This document shows, one piece after another, positions 1 to 11,363 of a DNA stretch of 64,000 nt. Within the stretch, counting starts at the first letter, position 1. Every line of letters begins with the position of its first letter. The position numbers were made by a program, and so were the translations under genes. Origin of the DNA: Cokeromyces recurvatus (taxonomy: Eukaryota > Mucoromycota > Mucoromycetes > Mucorales > Mucoraceae). The stretch is taken from positions 248,001 through 312,000 of the forward strand of contig NW_026251412.1 in the NCBI RefSeq assembly GCF_025118155.1. Direction: 5' to 3'. The notes under the pieces were generated by a model. The model made no database searches. It saw only the letters and a program-made list of their open reading frames with translations, and was not told where the DNA came from.

Positions 1-1347
1 CAGTTGAAAACCCCCGTAATGAATCCCACTAAAAAAATAAAGCTTACTAGTGATCATCAATTGAAAACTTCTCATAAAAAGATATTTGATCTAACCTCGA
101 AAGCTCGAAATGATTCATATAAAAATGATAATAATCATTTAACTATTTCTAATGAAGTAAAGAGCATGATTAAAGAACCCAAAGTGCTGATCAAACATAC
201 AAACCGCAAATTGAAGAATGTAAAAGGCAGCTCATCACGTTTTGTAGACGAGACGAACGATTCAATACGATTATTACATATTGATCGTAAAAGCAATAGT
301 TCTTCTTCAGAAACAACGAAAGTTACAACACCAAAACTTCCATTAAAGAACTTTTCCAGGACAATATCAACAATGCCGTCTTCTAATAATAAATTTAAAG
401 TACCTACAAATCCTCCTACTTTCGGAAGTTTTAAATCGCTTATGCCTCCTTCCAGAAAGTCTGATAAACCATCTTCAAGCAATAATTTTAAGGCGCCTAT
501 GTCACACTCCTTTAATCATGTTGAAGCATCTAATACGTCTTCTTCAGATAATAGCGTTAAACCATTTTCTAATAATGATTTTAAGGCTCCTTTACCTACA
601 ACACCTGATGATGGTTTCAAGACACCTATAGCACCAACACCCGATGATAATCTAAAGACATCCATGGATCTTTCCCCAGTTCCTGAATTTAAAGCGCCAA
701 ACACTATTTTTACCAAACCACAACAAAATGAATGTAAGCATATAAATATATGTATATATATAGGGATTATTGGCTGATATATTATTTTAATTAAATAGTA
801 GCCACAAGCCGTTTAACACATTATATTAACTGCATATGTGATGATTTGGATCAATATAACGAAAACAAGCAGAAAATGGCAGATTCTTTACTCACATTTA
901 GGGATACAGATGATTTACCTACCCTAGATATTACTATCATGAGGAAGATTACTTCACTTGTATCAAGTATAATTAAACAATACAAGAATCTTGAGCTAAT
1001 CGATATGGTTAAATTTGGAAAAATTATCAGATTAATGGAAAATACAGTTATTATTGCAACTGATATTGATATCATTGAGCTTTGTGGAAAGAATCCAACA
1101 GAGGATAATAATAAAGAATCAATATTAAAACTATTAACTCTCATAAGCGATGGTTTAGAGGCTTGCTTTATGATCTTTGAAATATTGACAACTTGTAATT
1201 TAGATAAGCAATTCCTTTCAAGAAATTTAATCACAAATTGCCTTCATTTTATCAAGAATCAGTTAGATTTTACTATATACCCGCTTATTGATTTAAGTCA
1301 TTTTGAAGATGAAGCAACTTCCTGTACGTTTGTTGTTAGAAATATTC

Positions 1348-1392
<45 letters not shown>

Positions 1393-4300
1393 CATTACTA
1401 ATTAGACTCTTAATACATGTATATTTATTTATTCATGTTTAGTAACTACAAGCGCTCATGCATTTTTCTGTCTTATAGAATCATCCTCAAAAGAAAGACA
1501 TTTACTCAGTACATTTGTGCCATTAATTACTCGCTTCTTTCGTCGCGCATTTACTTTTATTCTTTCTGAAGATTTAGATGATGATGTACTTGTGATTGTT
1601 GCCTATATTAGTATGGGCCCCTTCTTTCATGATTATTCAGAGTCTCACAAATCTATCTTACTTGTCACAGACAATTATGAAAATTTATCATTTAATCCTT
1701 ATGAGCAACTTAAGTTTGTTGCACTTGATATTTTGAAACATATCTTTAGTAAATACCCAAAGCATAGAAGATGGATATTTGAAGAAATCTTGACTAGTAT
1801 CGGATCGTTAACTACGATGGAAGAAGCAAGGAAATACCGATTACGTGATAATAGGTCAATTCATGTCATTAGTGCCCTGTTTATGCAACTTGTTCAATGC
1901 TGTTCTTCACTTAGTGATAAGGTATCGCATAAAAATTGGTTTATGAAATGGAATATCAAATATCAAAAAGCGATTAAAGGACAAGATGAGGATCAAATCA
2001 AAATGTTAGATGATAAATTAGTTCGTCGTGCTACTACTGCCTGGAGATTGGGTGCTGAAGCTGCTACTAATAGCGCTTCATTTTTCCTCGAATTTTTAAT
2101 GTCAAAGTAGAGTGTTTAATCGAGATATAATCATAAGCTATGTAAACTAAACTAAATCATACTATATTTATAGATGTAAATCTAGAAAAAAGGATTCCTA
2201 TTCTTTATATGAATATAGACAAATTTTGAATCAAACACTGAATGATATTATGACGGTCTTTAATGATCCTGAATGGCCAGTTGCAGAGTTAATTATGAGA
2301 GTCTTTAGTCGTATATTGGTAAGAATTCAAATATTTTAACAATAATATTATTTAGTATAGCCGCCCCAACCCAACCCAACCCATTTTATAAATTGCATAG
2401 TTATCTTTACTTGAAGAAAATCATTCAGATCAGTTTCTCAAATCATTAGCCATTGAATGGCTTGGAATTATATGTTGTAAAATCAAAACTGGCTATAACA
2501 GATTATCTGGGATGCATAATATGTACACACCTGAGTGGATGTATGAACTAAATAGTTCTCTACCAATCAAAATAGACAACAATACACCAATAACTTCCAT
2601 TGCCCTTTTGGATCAATGTCGTAAAAAAATATATGATTACATTACAGAAGAAAAAGTAAATACAAGTGTAAATGAATTCTATCTTTGTAATTGGGGATTT
2701 ATAGAATCTGTTCTTTGGACTAAAGCCAATAAAGGATGGGAAATTGAGGAAAAGAAACCAATAGGAAAGTCTAAGGCTTCTACGGATAGTGACAATAAAC
2801 AGATGGATAAAATCAAAGAGGATAATAATGAAGAAATGGATGAAGATAACACACTTATGGTTACAACTACAAAAAATACAGATATATTAATGACTGAGGA
2901 TGAAGTCAAATGGCCTAAAGAGGTCGCACTGTTATTAGAAGATACTTGTAAATATTATTGGCTAACATGTTTGGGTATTGAACACCCTTTCCCTAAATCA
3001 AAAATGAAACACGAATTTCCAGAAATGTCTAGGTCTGATTTTTTTCTGTTAACCGAGCTATTAACATCTCGACAAACGCTCTATACTAGCTTTAACTTTA
3101 TCTTATCAGAACTATTGACTTGTTTAGAAAAGGATGCTGTCATTTATAGAACAAAAGCTTTAAAAGCGATTGGGAAAATTGCAGCCGAAGTACCTGAAAT
3201 CATGGAAGATGTAAAGTATATATGCAAATACAAATATATAAGTATATATTTATAATTATTAATTTTAACTTATTTACTCCTTTTCTTCTATAAAAAAAAA
3301 TAGAAACAAATTCGAACTTCAGTTGTTCAAAGAATTCATGACAGTTCGCCTTCAGTGAGAGATGCTGCTGTTGATGTGGTGGCCAAATATTTGGGCCGTT
3401 TAGAAACAATACCAATTAAACTATATGAAATTGTTAATGGAAGAATTATGGTAAAGCATATAAATAAGCGATATAATCTATTAGACAATTAATTCTAAAT
3501 GCTTATTTTTTTTCCTGTCAAAAAAATAATAATAATAATAATAATAATAATAGGATACTGCTGTTAATGTTCGAAAACGTCTAGTTAAGCTATTACAAGG
3601 ATTATATTTTAAATTTACAGATATTGATATCAAGATTGATATTGCATCAAAACTTATTTTACGAATTAGCGATAACGAAGTTACAATTAGCCAGTTATCA
3701 TTAAAAGCAACACAAGAAATTTTGTTCTCACCTTTTAGAGAAATTGAAAAGGATGGAAATGATTACTTTGGTTATTCTTATGCAAATTCACCCAAGAGCC
3801 GCAAACAAAAAATTACTAGTTTGACTCAGATTATTACAGGTGCCGTTTCCAAAATTGATCCATCTACTAGTACACAGAATGCAGCGCTTTCACAAATTAT
3901 TCAAAAGACTATAGACAATGCTGATGAAAAGATGATGCTTTGGTATGGAAAAGTATTTCAATGGATTGTTGATTCGTTATTCGATCGTATGATATTACTT
4001 GATGAAGAAGACAACTCGGTAGAGTTTATTAACTGTTTAGCCACTGTATATTCATTTACAAAAATATGTCCTCATTTACTCCGTGAGTCTCATATATCTA
4101 TGTTGCAACCCTATCTTAGTGCATCAGAAGCTGGTGATTGGACAAAAGCGCATTATGTCCTTACAATTTATAGAGATGTATTACCTTATATGAAATATCA
4201 TGCTCCAGAATTTATTCAATCAGTTGAACGTTTATTGATGCAATTGCTTAGTCACTGTCCCTTAAATTTAATCACGGATGGTGTCTCTTGTTTGTGCGTC

Positions 4301-6057
4301 ATAATCGATCTTATTTCACATAAATATAATATTCTTATCAAAATGCTTGGATCTTGTATAACTAAGCTTCAACAAGTACGATTCATTATCTCTAATGGAA
4401 ATGATCCTGAAGCTAAAACATACTCTGGTGTTTTAAAGATGCTAATGATTTGTGGCTTATTATGTCAGCATTTTGAATTTGATAAAAAGCGTGAAGAAGA
4501 GCCGGAGCAAATGGAGGCTTTAAATTTAGTATATAAAGGAAATATTTGTACATTAGTATTTGATCTTTTACAATTCTTCACAAGTGAATCAATGGATGAA
4601 TTAAAAAAAGATGGTATGACAATGCGTATGACAGCCCTGCAAGGCTTGGGTTATTTTTATGCTTCACATCCAACATTTATGATATCACCCACTAGCACCA
4701 ACTTGATGGATAAAATTTTTGAAGAAGGTTCGTCGAATGAGCTGAAAATACAACTTATGCGTGTCTTTCAAGAGTTTTTATCAGCAGAAGAAAAAAGACT
4801 TGGGAAACGTGAACAAATTGCAGGGGAATCACTTTATACAAAAGATATAGATATAGATACTCTTTTAGGGAATACAGAAGAATATGCAGAATTGGGTGTA
4901 AATGGATCATTAATGCAACGATACTTACGTAAGATTTTAAGATGCGCTTTAGCTGAATCTAATGAACTTCGATATGCTGCATTTGAAGTTGTCTCTGCTG
5001 TTATTCATCAAGGATTGGCTCACCCTGTGCTTTGTATGCCAGTTATCGTTGCTGCTGAAACTAGTCCTGACATTATCCTTCGAAACAAAGCTTATTATTT
5101 GCATCGATTTGCTCATGACAAATATGGCAATTTGCTCTATATACAAATAAATGAATATTTATCGACGTCCTATCAATACCAGAAGATTTTGCTTGGCAGC
5201 AGTTATATTTCAGGTAAATATAAATGTATACATTTATTTAATTTTCTTGTCAAATTCCTGTTATTGAAAAAAAAAACAATCGTCTTTAATAGGTTATGGC
5301 AAGAGAGGAGGTGACGCTAAGGTTGATTCAGTACTTGGAATTACTTATTCAGTTTTGAAGGAAAAAAGAAAGCCTAAAATGGACTTCTTATCTGCTCTCG
5401 TGAAGCCTTTTGAGTTTGATTTAAAGAATACAACATCTGATGAAATTGATATTGGCTACCTTAGATACCTAGCTGAAAACATTCTTACTCTAGATTTAGC
5501 TAATACTGAAGAAGTGCTTCATATGGTGTATATAATGGACCGTATATTAATGACACTAGGTGCTGATTTATTGCAATATGTTCACTTCTTAAAGAAGCAA
5601 GGGGTTGTTTCTTCTGCTCCTGAAACATTTATACAAGAAAATGAGGATAATGAAATAGATTCTGACTTTACCGTAGCATCAAAACTAGCAATAGCTATGT
5701 GTATTTTATTATATATAAAAAATTTATTAGTTGAATTGTATGATATACCTGATGAGTAAGTAGTTGTGTAAAATTTAAAAGAAGAAAAAAAAAGGGGGGC
5801 CTTCTTTGTATGTTTAACTAAAACAATATTGTTTTTTATTTAGTGAAATTCGTGAATTCAATCCTAATATCAAGAAAAAGCCACGAGATGTAACAAAAGA
5901 TGTAGAAGTGAATGGGTTTATAAATTGGGATGAATTGCTTTATTTTAAGCATGGTAAATTAGATAAACGGTCAGCGTCCGATGCTTGTATTCAGTTTGAA
6001 CGCTTAATTATGAGCGATACTACAGCTATAATTGACGTAGTCAAAGATGAGAATTGA
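1..6057 (+). CDS. SCC2: Cohesin loading factor SCC2/Mis4/NIPBL (5' partial)
   Basis: Subunit of the loader that places cohesin on chromosomes. The reading frame is open to the window edge, so the true start lies outside. Exons I can phase: <1-733, 799-about 1323, about 1481-2106, 2174-2318, 2401-3210, 3304-3450, 3554-5213, 5293-5755, 5844-6057, ending in TGA. The first about 240 residues are low-complexity, rich in S/T/P/K with repeated FK(A/T)P-like units. The body is HEAT-repeat like (for example IRTSVVQRIHDSSPSVRDA near 3310), and the C-terminus (RYLRKILRCALAESNELRY, then ISGYGKRGGDAK) matches the conserved nucleoporin-like Scc2 C-terminal region. The splice junction around 1323-1480 is unresolved: the best donor (GTACGT at 1324) joined to the obvious acceptor before 1481 would create a stop, and a 40-A tract sits in that intron. 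Identity rests on family recognition. Confidence 0.87.
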
Positions 6058-6426
6058 ATATCAAACTCATTTTTTTGCTGCTCATAATGTATTTATTAAA
6101 AACAAAACAAAAAAAAATTTTTTTTTCTTGTAAATATAAACATATCAAATGTAATAAAAAGCCTTTTGTCTAATAGCTTATATGATAGACAATATTGATA
6201 TGATAAATTGTTATTTGCTTAGCTATTATTATTTTATGCATCTTCATCATGAATTTTAGTTACCTATCAAGGCAGGTAGTTAATAAGCTAAACTCTACAA
6301 ATTACAATGTTATTAATGTGTATTGTCTTTTCTATAAACATAAAAATAAAATATAGCACAACAGATAAATAAAAAATATACAAACCGAATCAAAAATAAA
6401 GATATAAAAAGCGATTAATAAAAATT
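6058..6426. other. 3' flank of SCC2, AT-rich, no gene seen
   Basis: AT-rich DNA after the SCC2 stop codon with several AATAAA-like stretches (for example near 6151 and 6346), fitting a 3' UTR and polyadenylation region. Both strands are closed by frequent stops. The last bases before the tRNA supply the run of five T on the minus strand expected to end RNA polymerase III transcription. Confidence 0.5.
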
Positions 6427-6498
6427 GCCTTCTGCCAGAATCGAACTGGCGACCTTCTGCTTACTAGGCAGACGCTCTGCCAACTGAGCCAAGAAGGC
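6427..6498 (-). tRNA. tRNA-Thr (anticodon AGU)
   Basis: A 72-nt minus-strand sequence folds as a cloverleaf. The acceptor arms GCCTTCT and AGAAGGC pair perfectly. The D arm is GCTC-AGTTGGCA-GAGC, the anticodon stem TCTGC/GCAGA carries loop CTAGTAA (anticodon AGT, reading ACU threonine codons), and the T arm is GCCAG-TTCGATT-CTGGC. No intron and no encoded CCA. A TTTTT run follows the 3' end on the minus strand as a Pol III terminator. The gene borders the mobile-DNA island to its right. Confidence 0.96.
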
Positions 6499-6567
6499 AT
6501 TTTTTATTTTTTGTAAAAATTTGCTAAAAAATAAAAAATCGTCAAATACATCCACACTGCAAAAAGT

Positions 6568-6606
6568 TGGCGTACGACGTATTAAAGTACTATACGTCGT
6601 ACGCCA
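6568..6606. repeat. Perfect 15-bp inverted repeat with 9-nt loop
   Basis: The left arm (6568-6582, TGGCGTACGACGTAT) is the exact reverse complement of the right arm (6592-6606); the loop is TAAAGTACT. It is more GC-rich than everything around it and lies about 70 bp upstream of the 5' end of the tRNA-Thr gene. It could be a hairpin-forming site, a binding site for a dimeric protein, or the fused ends of a small mobile element. Confidence 0.85.
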
Positions 6607-7228
6607 CAATTTAAGCACCGATTTTTTAAATTGTTTATTTCTACTAATTTTTAATATAAAACTTCCAAATAAAAAATATATTATGTTTAATATACTATCA
6701 TAGAATAAATATATCCAAAAAAAACGACATGTCTACTGCTAATATTCATTATTTTTTTAATGTTTAAATTTTACAGCTATTTTGGCTGTGTTTTTTTACA
6801 GGGTAAAATTTTCCAAATAAAAAAATTAGCCAATAGAATTTCTAAAATTTATTATTTTGCGGAATTTTAAAAGTACTTTTAATTTTTCATTGTATTTTTT
6901 TCCCTTGAGGCAAAATTTACACATGCATTATTTTTTCAGCCATGCAAAAAAAAAAAAAAAAATCAACATGATTATGTATTTATGTTTAATTCAAAATAAA
7001 ATACATTATTTTATTATGTACACAAATATAAAATTATTTTGTCTTTTATTTAAAAGTGAATACAATTTAAATTAAAAAAAATGTTCGAAACAATTAATTA
7101 TAAAAGTAATCTTCATTTCCATTATAACATTGAAACTGACATTTCGAAATGTTGGTGGCAATTAAGTTGAAATGCCAAACGAATATTAAAACATTTAATA
7201 AATAACATTATTGAAGAGAAAAAAAAAT

Positions 7229-7390
7229 TATATTATTTACATTTTCGAGTTGAGAGAAAAAAAGTAATTTTCCTATTTACATCGTGAGATTAGAGAAAAA
7301 AAAAAAGAAATCACACTATTTGCATTGTGAAATTAGAAAAAAAAGGAAAAGTAATCACATTATTTACATCGTGAAATGAGAGAAAAAAAA
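7229..7390. repeat. Degenerate tandem repeat, about four units of 42-46 bp
   Basis: Four units each carry (T/C)TATTT(A/G)CAT followed by CGTGA-like bases, then a GAGAAAAAAA purine block and TCA. Units begin near 7231, 7273, 7314 and 7359. They are diverged but clearly related. Subterminal repeats of this kind are common inside DNA transposon ends, and this array lies just upstream of the transposase start codon at 7629. Confidence 0.7.
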
Positions 7391-7393
7391 ATA

Positions 7394-7510
7394 CTTTTTT
7401 TCCAAAAATGCATCTATAAGAAAACATATGATCATAGAAAAAATATTTTTTTTCCAAATATGGATTTATAGGATCCATAGAAAAACATAGTATATGATCA
7501 TAGAAAAAAT
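7394..7510. repeat. Two diverged direct copies of a 50-65-bp unit
   Basis: Copy one (7394-7446) and copy two (7444-7510) both read TTTTTCCAAA, then a variable ATCTATA/GGATTTATA block, then an A-rich stretch ending in ATATGATCATAGAAAAAA. The second copy is longer by a short insertion containing GGATCC. It is contiguous with the tandem array to its left and shares its A-rich character. Confidence 0.7.
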
Positions 7511-7628
7511 TAAGTTTAAACCCAAATAGTATATAATAAATGCATTTGCTTTAACTTATTGATCTTAGTTTCTTTTATCAATCTATTATTTTATTTATTC
7601 ATTACAAAGCATCCTATTATATTTAAAA

Positions 7629-7888
7629 ATGTCTCAATCTATTAAAATCAGAGTAAAGTGCTATTGTTCTCAATGCAAGACTGATTCTCGCCCTTTTCGC
7701 CTTGTTTCTAGAACTACTAGAGCAGAGCATAAAAAAGACGATGAAGTTCGTGCAGGTATATATTATTCTTATTTATATATAAATAAAGCCTTTTTTTTTC
7801 GATCAAACTGTTTAATTAACCACTAATATATGATATCTAGCTAAAGAAAATATGCAAGAAGATTTAATGGAAGTTGATAATGAAGATG

Positions 7889-7938
<50 letters not shown>

Positions 7939-9103
7939 ATGACAAAATACTTACACAAATATTTGGTTCCCTCAAATTACAAATATAGACATTGACGATT
8001 ACTTTGCTGATGATGCTGACATTGATCAAGACATGAACATTAGCAATGATGCTGAAGAGATTAGTGAAGAAAGTAAATAAAAAAAAATTAATATTTCTTT
8101 CTATTTAAATGTCTAAATATAATATCCTATTTAATATCTAACAGATTCATACGCTGGTTTTTTCAATAATGGAAAATTCCCCAAGGATCCTATTGCTATG
8201 AATATGTTCATGATGCTTGTTATGCTTATCCAGGGCAATCAAGTTACTAATCAAGCCCTCGAGTTGATGATGCGCTTCTTAAACATTTCATTAGAACATA
8301 CTACTAGTGAGTACAGATTTCCTTCGAGTGCCAGCACATTCTACTCTTGGAGCCAACTTGGTGAAATTTGCCATGATGGCATAAAAGAATATGTAAGCTG
8401 TGAAGATTGTCATGCAATCTATCCATTTGCAACTGCTGAAGAGAAAGCCAGGATCATTGGCAAGAAATGTCGTGCTCGCGAAGATAATCTCCCATTTGCT
8501 TCTAGATGTGGTGCTGAGTTGTTTGATCAAGTTAGTTTGAATCCTGTTCGCTCCTTTTTCTACAATTCAGTTATCAACACTTTACGTAAATTTTTCCTTC
8601 GGGAAAAATTTGTTAAAAACATTAGTAGTTGGAAGAATCGAACAATCGTTCCTGGTCGTTTGTTTGATGTGTATGATGGAAGAATTTGGAAGAGCTTCAA
8701 ACTAAATCCTGGCGATGAAGAAGCTTTTGTTGAAAGTTCAAGATTTAATTTAATGTTTTCATTAAATGTAGATTGGCTTCAATTGTACACCAATAGCCAG
8801 TATTCTTGCGGTGCAGTCTATTTAACAATTCTTAATTTACCAAGAGAAATAAGAAATCTACGAGAGAATGTTATTTTAGTTGGATTGTTACCTGGCCCAT
8901 CAGAGCCATCAACTTTTGAAATAAATAATTATTTGGATCCTTTAGTTGATGAGTTCTTGCTCTTACAAGATGGTGTGCAAATGAAGGTTAGAGACGAGGA
9001 AGATCAGTTAGTGAAGGGTGCATTAGTGTTGACGACGATGGATTTGCCGGCACAAAGAAAATGTCTTGGATTATATGTTACCTTTTATATATATTATTAC
9101 TAG
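7629..9103 (+). pseudogene. Tnp2/KDZ-like transposase, N-terminal half only
   Basis: Exons 7629-7755, 7841-7888, 7989-8072 and 8145-9103 join in phase to a 405-residue frame. An N-terminal CxxC segment (CYCSQCK) is followed by an acidic linker. Then comes the conserved transposase block: NGKFPKDPIAMNMFMMLV, LNVDWLQLY, ILNLPREIRNLRENVILVG, LPGPSEPSTFEINNYLDPL and DLPAQRKCLGL. In this family the protein continues past DLPA.RK into the PYFDPIRF...MHN...LG half; here the frame runs into YVTFYIYYY and stops, and no C-terminal half follows on this strand. I therefore call it a truncated, probably inactive copy. Its third intron is mostly a 45-T tract (7892-7936). Assignment to the Tnp2 or KDZ superfamily is by recognition and not finer than that. 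Confidence 0.75.
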
Positions 9104-9805
9104 ATTAAATTTATATAGTGTATTCAAAAAGAAATAAATAAATTGAAAACGAAATTGGGCAGTTAAAACCTTTATCCTAAATTGAATCTTCTTTTATTGC
9201 TTGATAACCATAAATATAGAAAAAGAAGAGCGATTAAACGATTCCGTTATATATGCTTTATCTAATCCTTATTATTCAACAACTTATATAATAGATCAAA
9301 TATGGAGCATTTTTGCCCAACTCACACAATCATAGTCAAAACTAACCATTACAACTTATCATATTCAAGTCCTTACTTATTTCTATCTTCCCTAAAAGTG
9401 AACACAAAATCTCAGTTAAAAACAATATGATGCGTCAACTTTAGTATAGAGATATAATGGCTTGTTTTCTACAAGCTGTAATCTTATTGTAATAAGTTAT
9501 CAGTCCAATAATAATATACTATATGGGAAAAAAAAGTAGACATCCTCATGTTAATCGGTTTAACAAATGTAAATGACTTTTATTCATGATTGACATCATA
9601 AACACACAATTGCTCATGACTCATTACACATTGAAAAATAAATGTAAATAATATAAAAAGCTATTATAATTGTTCTTAATGATGAATTTTTTTATTTTTT
9701 TTATTTTTTTTTTTTCTAGTTATATGATGTGTTGGTTTAAATGTGTAATAATGTTGACATTATATACATGGTTGAACTTTATAGTAATAGGCGAATGTAT
9801 GCGCA
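9104..9805. other. Spacer between two convergent transposase remnants
   Basis: No coding support on either strand. The + strand frame at 9670-9882 is a low-complexity F/I/M-rich peptide. Missing C-terminal transposase sequence for the left copy would be expected here and is not recognisable. This may be the junction where two elements met or where DNA was lost. Confidence 0.4.
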
Positions 9806-11312
9806 TTATTGGTACGATTGACATTGCCGAAACAGGTTCAAATTCATTTGACCACACCTCCATGTTGCTATGTTCATTGTAAGAATCAAGCTGGATATGA
9901 CTGCGTCGAAACCATCTAGTTTAAGAAAAAAAATATCAAAATAATCTTGAGCATGAATTAAATATAAATATTTTTTTATAATTGTATATTCGACATCTCC
10001 TTTGTTGTTGATGTTGATATTCTTCAAATCGCGGTTATATCTTTCAAAATTAAAAACCCAGTGGGTCATTGCAGGGCCAAAGTCGAGTATACCTTCCTTA
10101 ATATGCAGTAAGTTGTGAAAATTGATGGTTAGATATCCAGCATCACCATATATACTAACGAATTCGTTTAAAAACTTTTGCAAAAAATAGTGTGCTTCTT
10201 CTAGTTCTTCATACGTTATGCTCGTCATACATAACAATCGAACAGCTTTAACAAAATACATCCAGTTGTTAAGGTACGTGGTACTCAACCTCATGGATAA
10301 CAAGTATGGAGACATTGCTGTAATCCATACCCTCCATTCATCAGCCGTCATGTTACTGAATCCATTTTCACCAGTATTCATTTTTCTGATGATGGATGTA
10401 CCATCGTAACCTAGAGGAAGCACAAGAGTCTCAGACGCCTTTGACATCTCGGCCAACTGACTTCTAGTGATTAAAGCCTCTCGACCACCAGCAACGGATC
10501 TGGATTCATCCCTCCAAACAGTGCACATAACCCGCTTTGCAACACCAAGGAAACAATTATGCATTAAATCCACGGGTGCAAAGCGAATAGGATCAAAGTA
10601 AGGCAAACGAAGAAGCGGAACTCCAACGAGCACCAGTACTTTTCTCCAAGTTACTGCGGCTGTCTTTGGTCTGAGTTTCCAACCACTTACGCGCGTTATT
10701 GCGATGAGAAGCTTCAGAACGTCGTATCCACAATGTGTCATTGAAGTCAATATAATCGCGTTTGAATGGATTATCAGGAAGGTTACTCTGTCTTTTGTTG
10801 CATAATAGTCTGCCACAAAGGTGAACTTTCTGCCCTTCAGTGCAAAATGGCAAGTCTATTTATTTAAATACATACAATTAATATATATGAGTTAATTAGA
10901 TTCTACTAGAAATTATTACCTTCTTCAAAAATTTCTTCATTTGAATCAGAATCACATGAAGTAACTAGAAATTGAAAAATATATTATTATATAAATAACT
11001 ATTCGTATATGTAGTGTTATAATAATGATCATAATTAACATACATCTGGCATCTGCTCTTTCAGCATCAAGGTCCATAGGCTCCTCTTTATTATTTATAA
11101 TTTTATAATGTCATTAATTTAAAATTACAGTAAAAATAATGATGAGTATTAACTTTAAAATCAAGTTTTATTTATACATAAATACCTAAATGAGGTACAG
11201 CCATGTCCTTTAAATGTTTAAAATAAGTCGATCTAGAGACTTCATCATAATCTCTGCCATGTTGAGCACATTTTGTACAATAGCATCTGTATTTTTGGTT
11301 GTTGTTTTGCAT
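9806..11312 (-). pseudogene. Internally deleted, frameshifted Tnp2/KDZ-like transposase
   Basis: Exon 1 (11186-11312) has exactly the same length (127 nt) and phase as exon 1 of the left copy and encodes a similar CxxC start (YRCYCTKC). Exons 11044-11085 and 10920-10964 encode the acidic linker. The next exon (from 10855 leftwards) does not encode the NGKFPKDP...NLPREIR block. It jumps to the region normally after it (LW-RR-SHRNNARKWL, GARWSS). Near 10620 the frame then shifts by one base into LLRLPYFDPIRF, DLMHNCFLGVAKRVM, NLLHIKEGILDFGPA and FERYNRDLKNININNKGD. The central DNA-binding/catalytic portion is thus missing and the rest broken. This copy holds the half that the (+) copy lacks. 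Confidence 0.75.
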
Positions 11313-11363
11313 GTTGACTAATGATAATAATGTTTTCAAAGGCTTAAATAAAGATAGGTACAA

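Larger units (their letters stand above)
6499..7628. other. AT-rich non-coding spacer between tRNA-Thr and a transposase gene
   Basis: No open frame of gene quality is visible. The stretch holds the palindrome at 6568-6606, an imperfect tandem array at 7229-7390 and a diverged direct repeat at 7394-7510, listed separately. Short runs at 6857-7075 translate only into low-complexity F/K/N peptides. I read it as the left flank of the degenerate transposon that starts at 7629. Confidence 0.5.

Noticed and set aside
2367..2384. CCCAACCCAACCCAACCC, telomere-like repeat
   Set aside because: Only three to four CCCAA units inside an SCC2 intron; not the usual fungal TTAGGG unit and too short to be an interstitial telomere.
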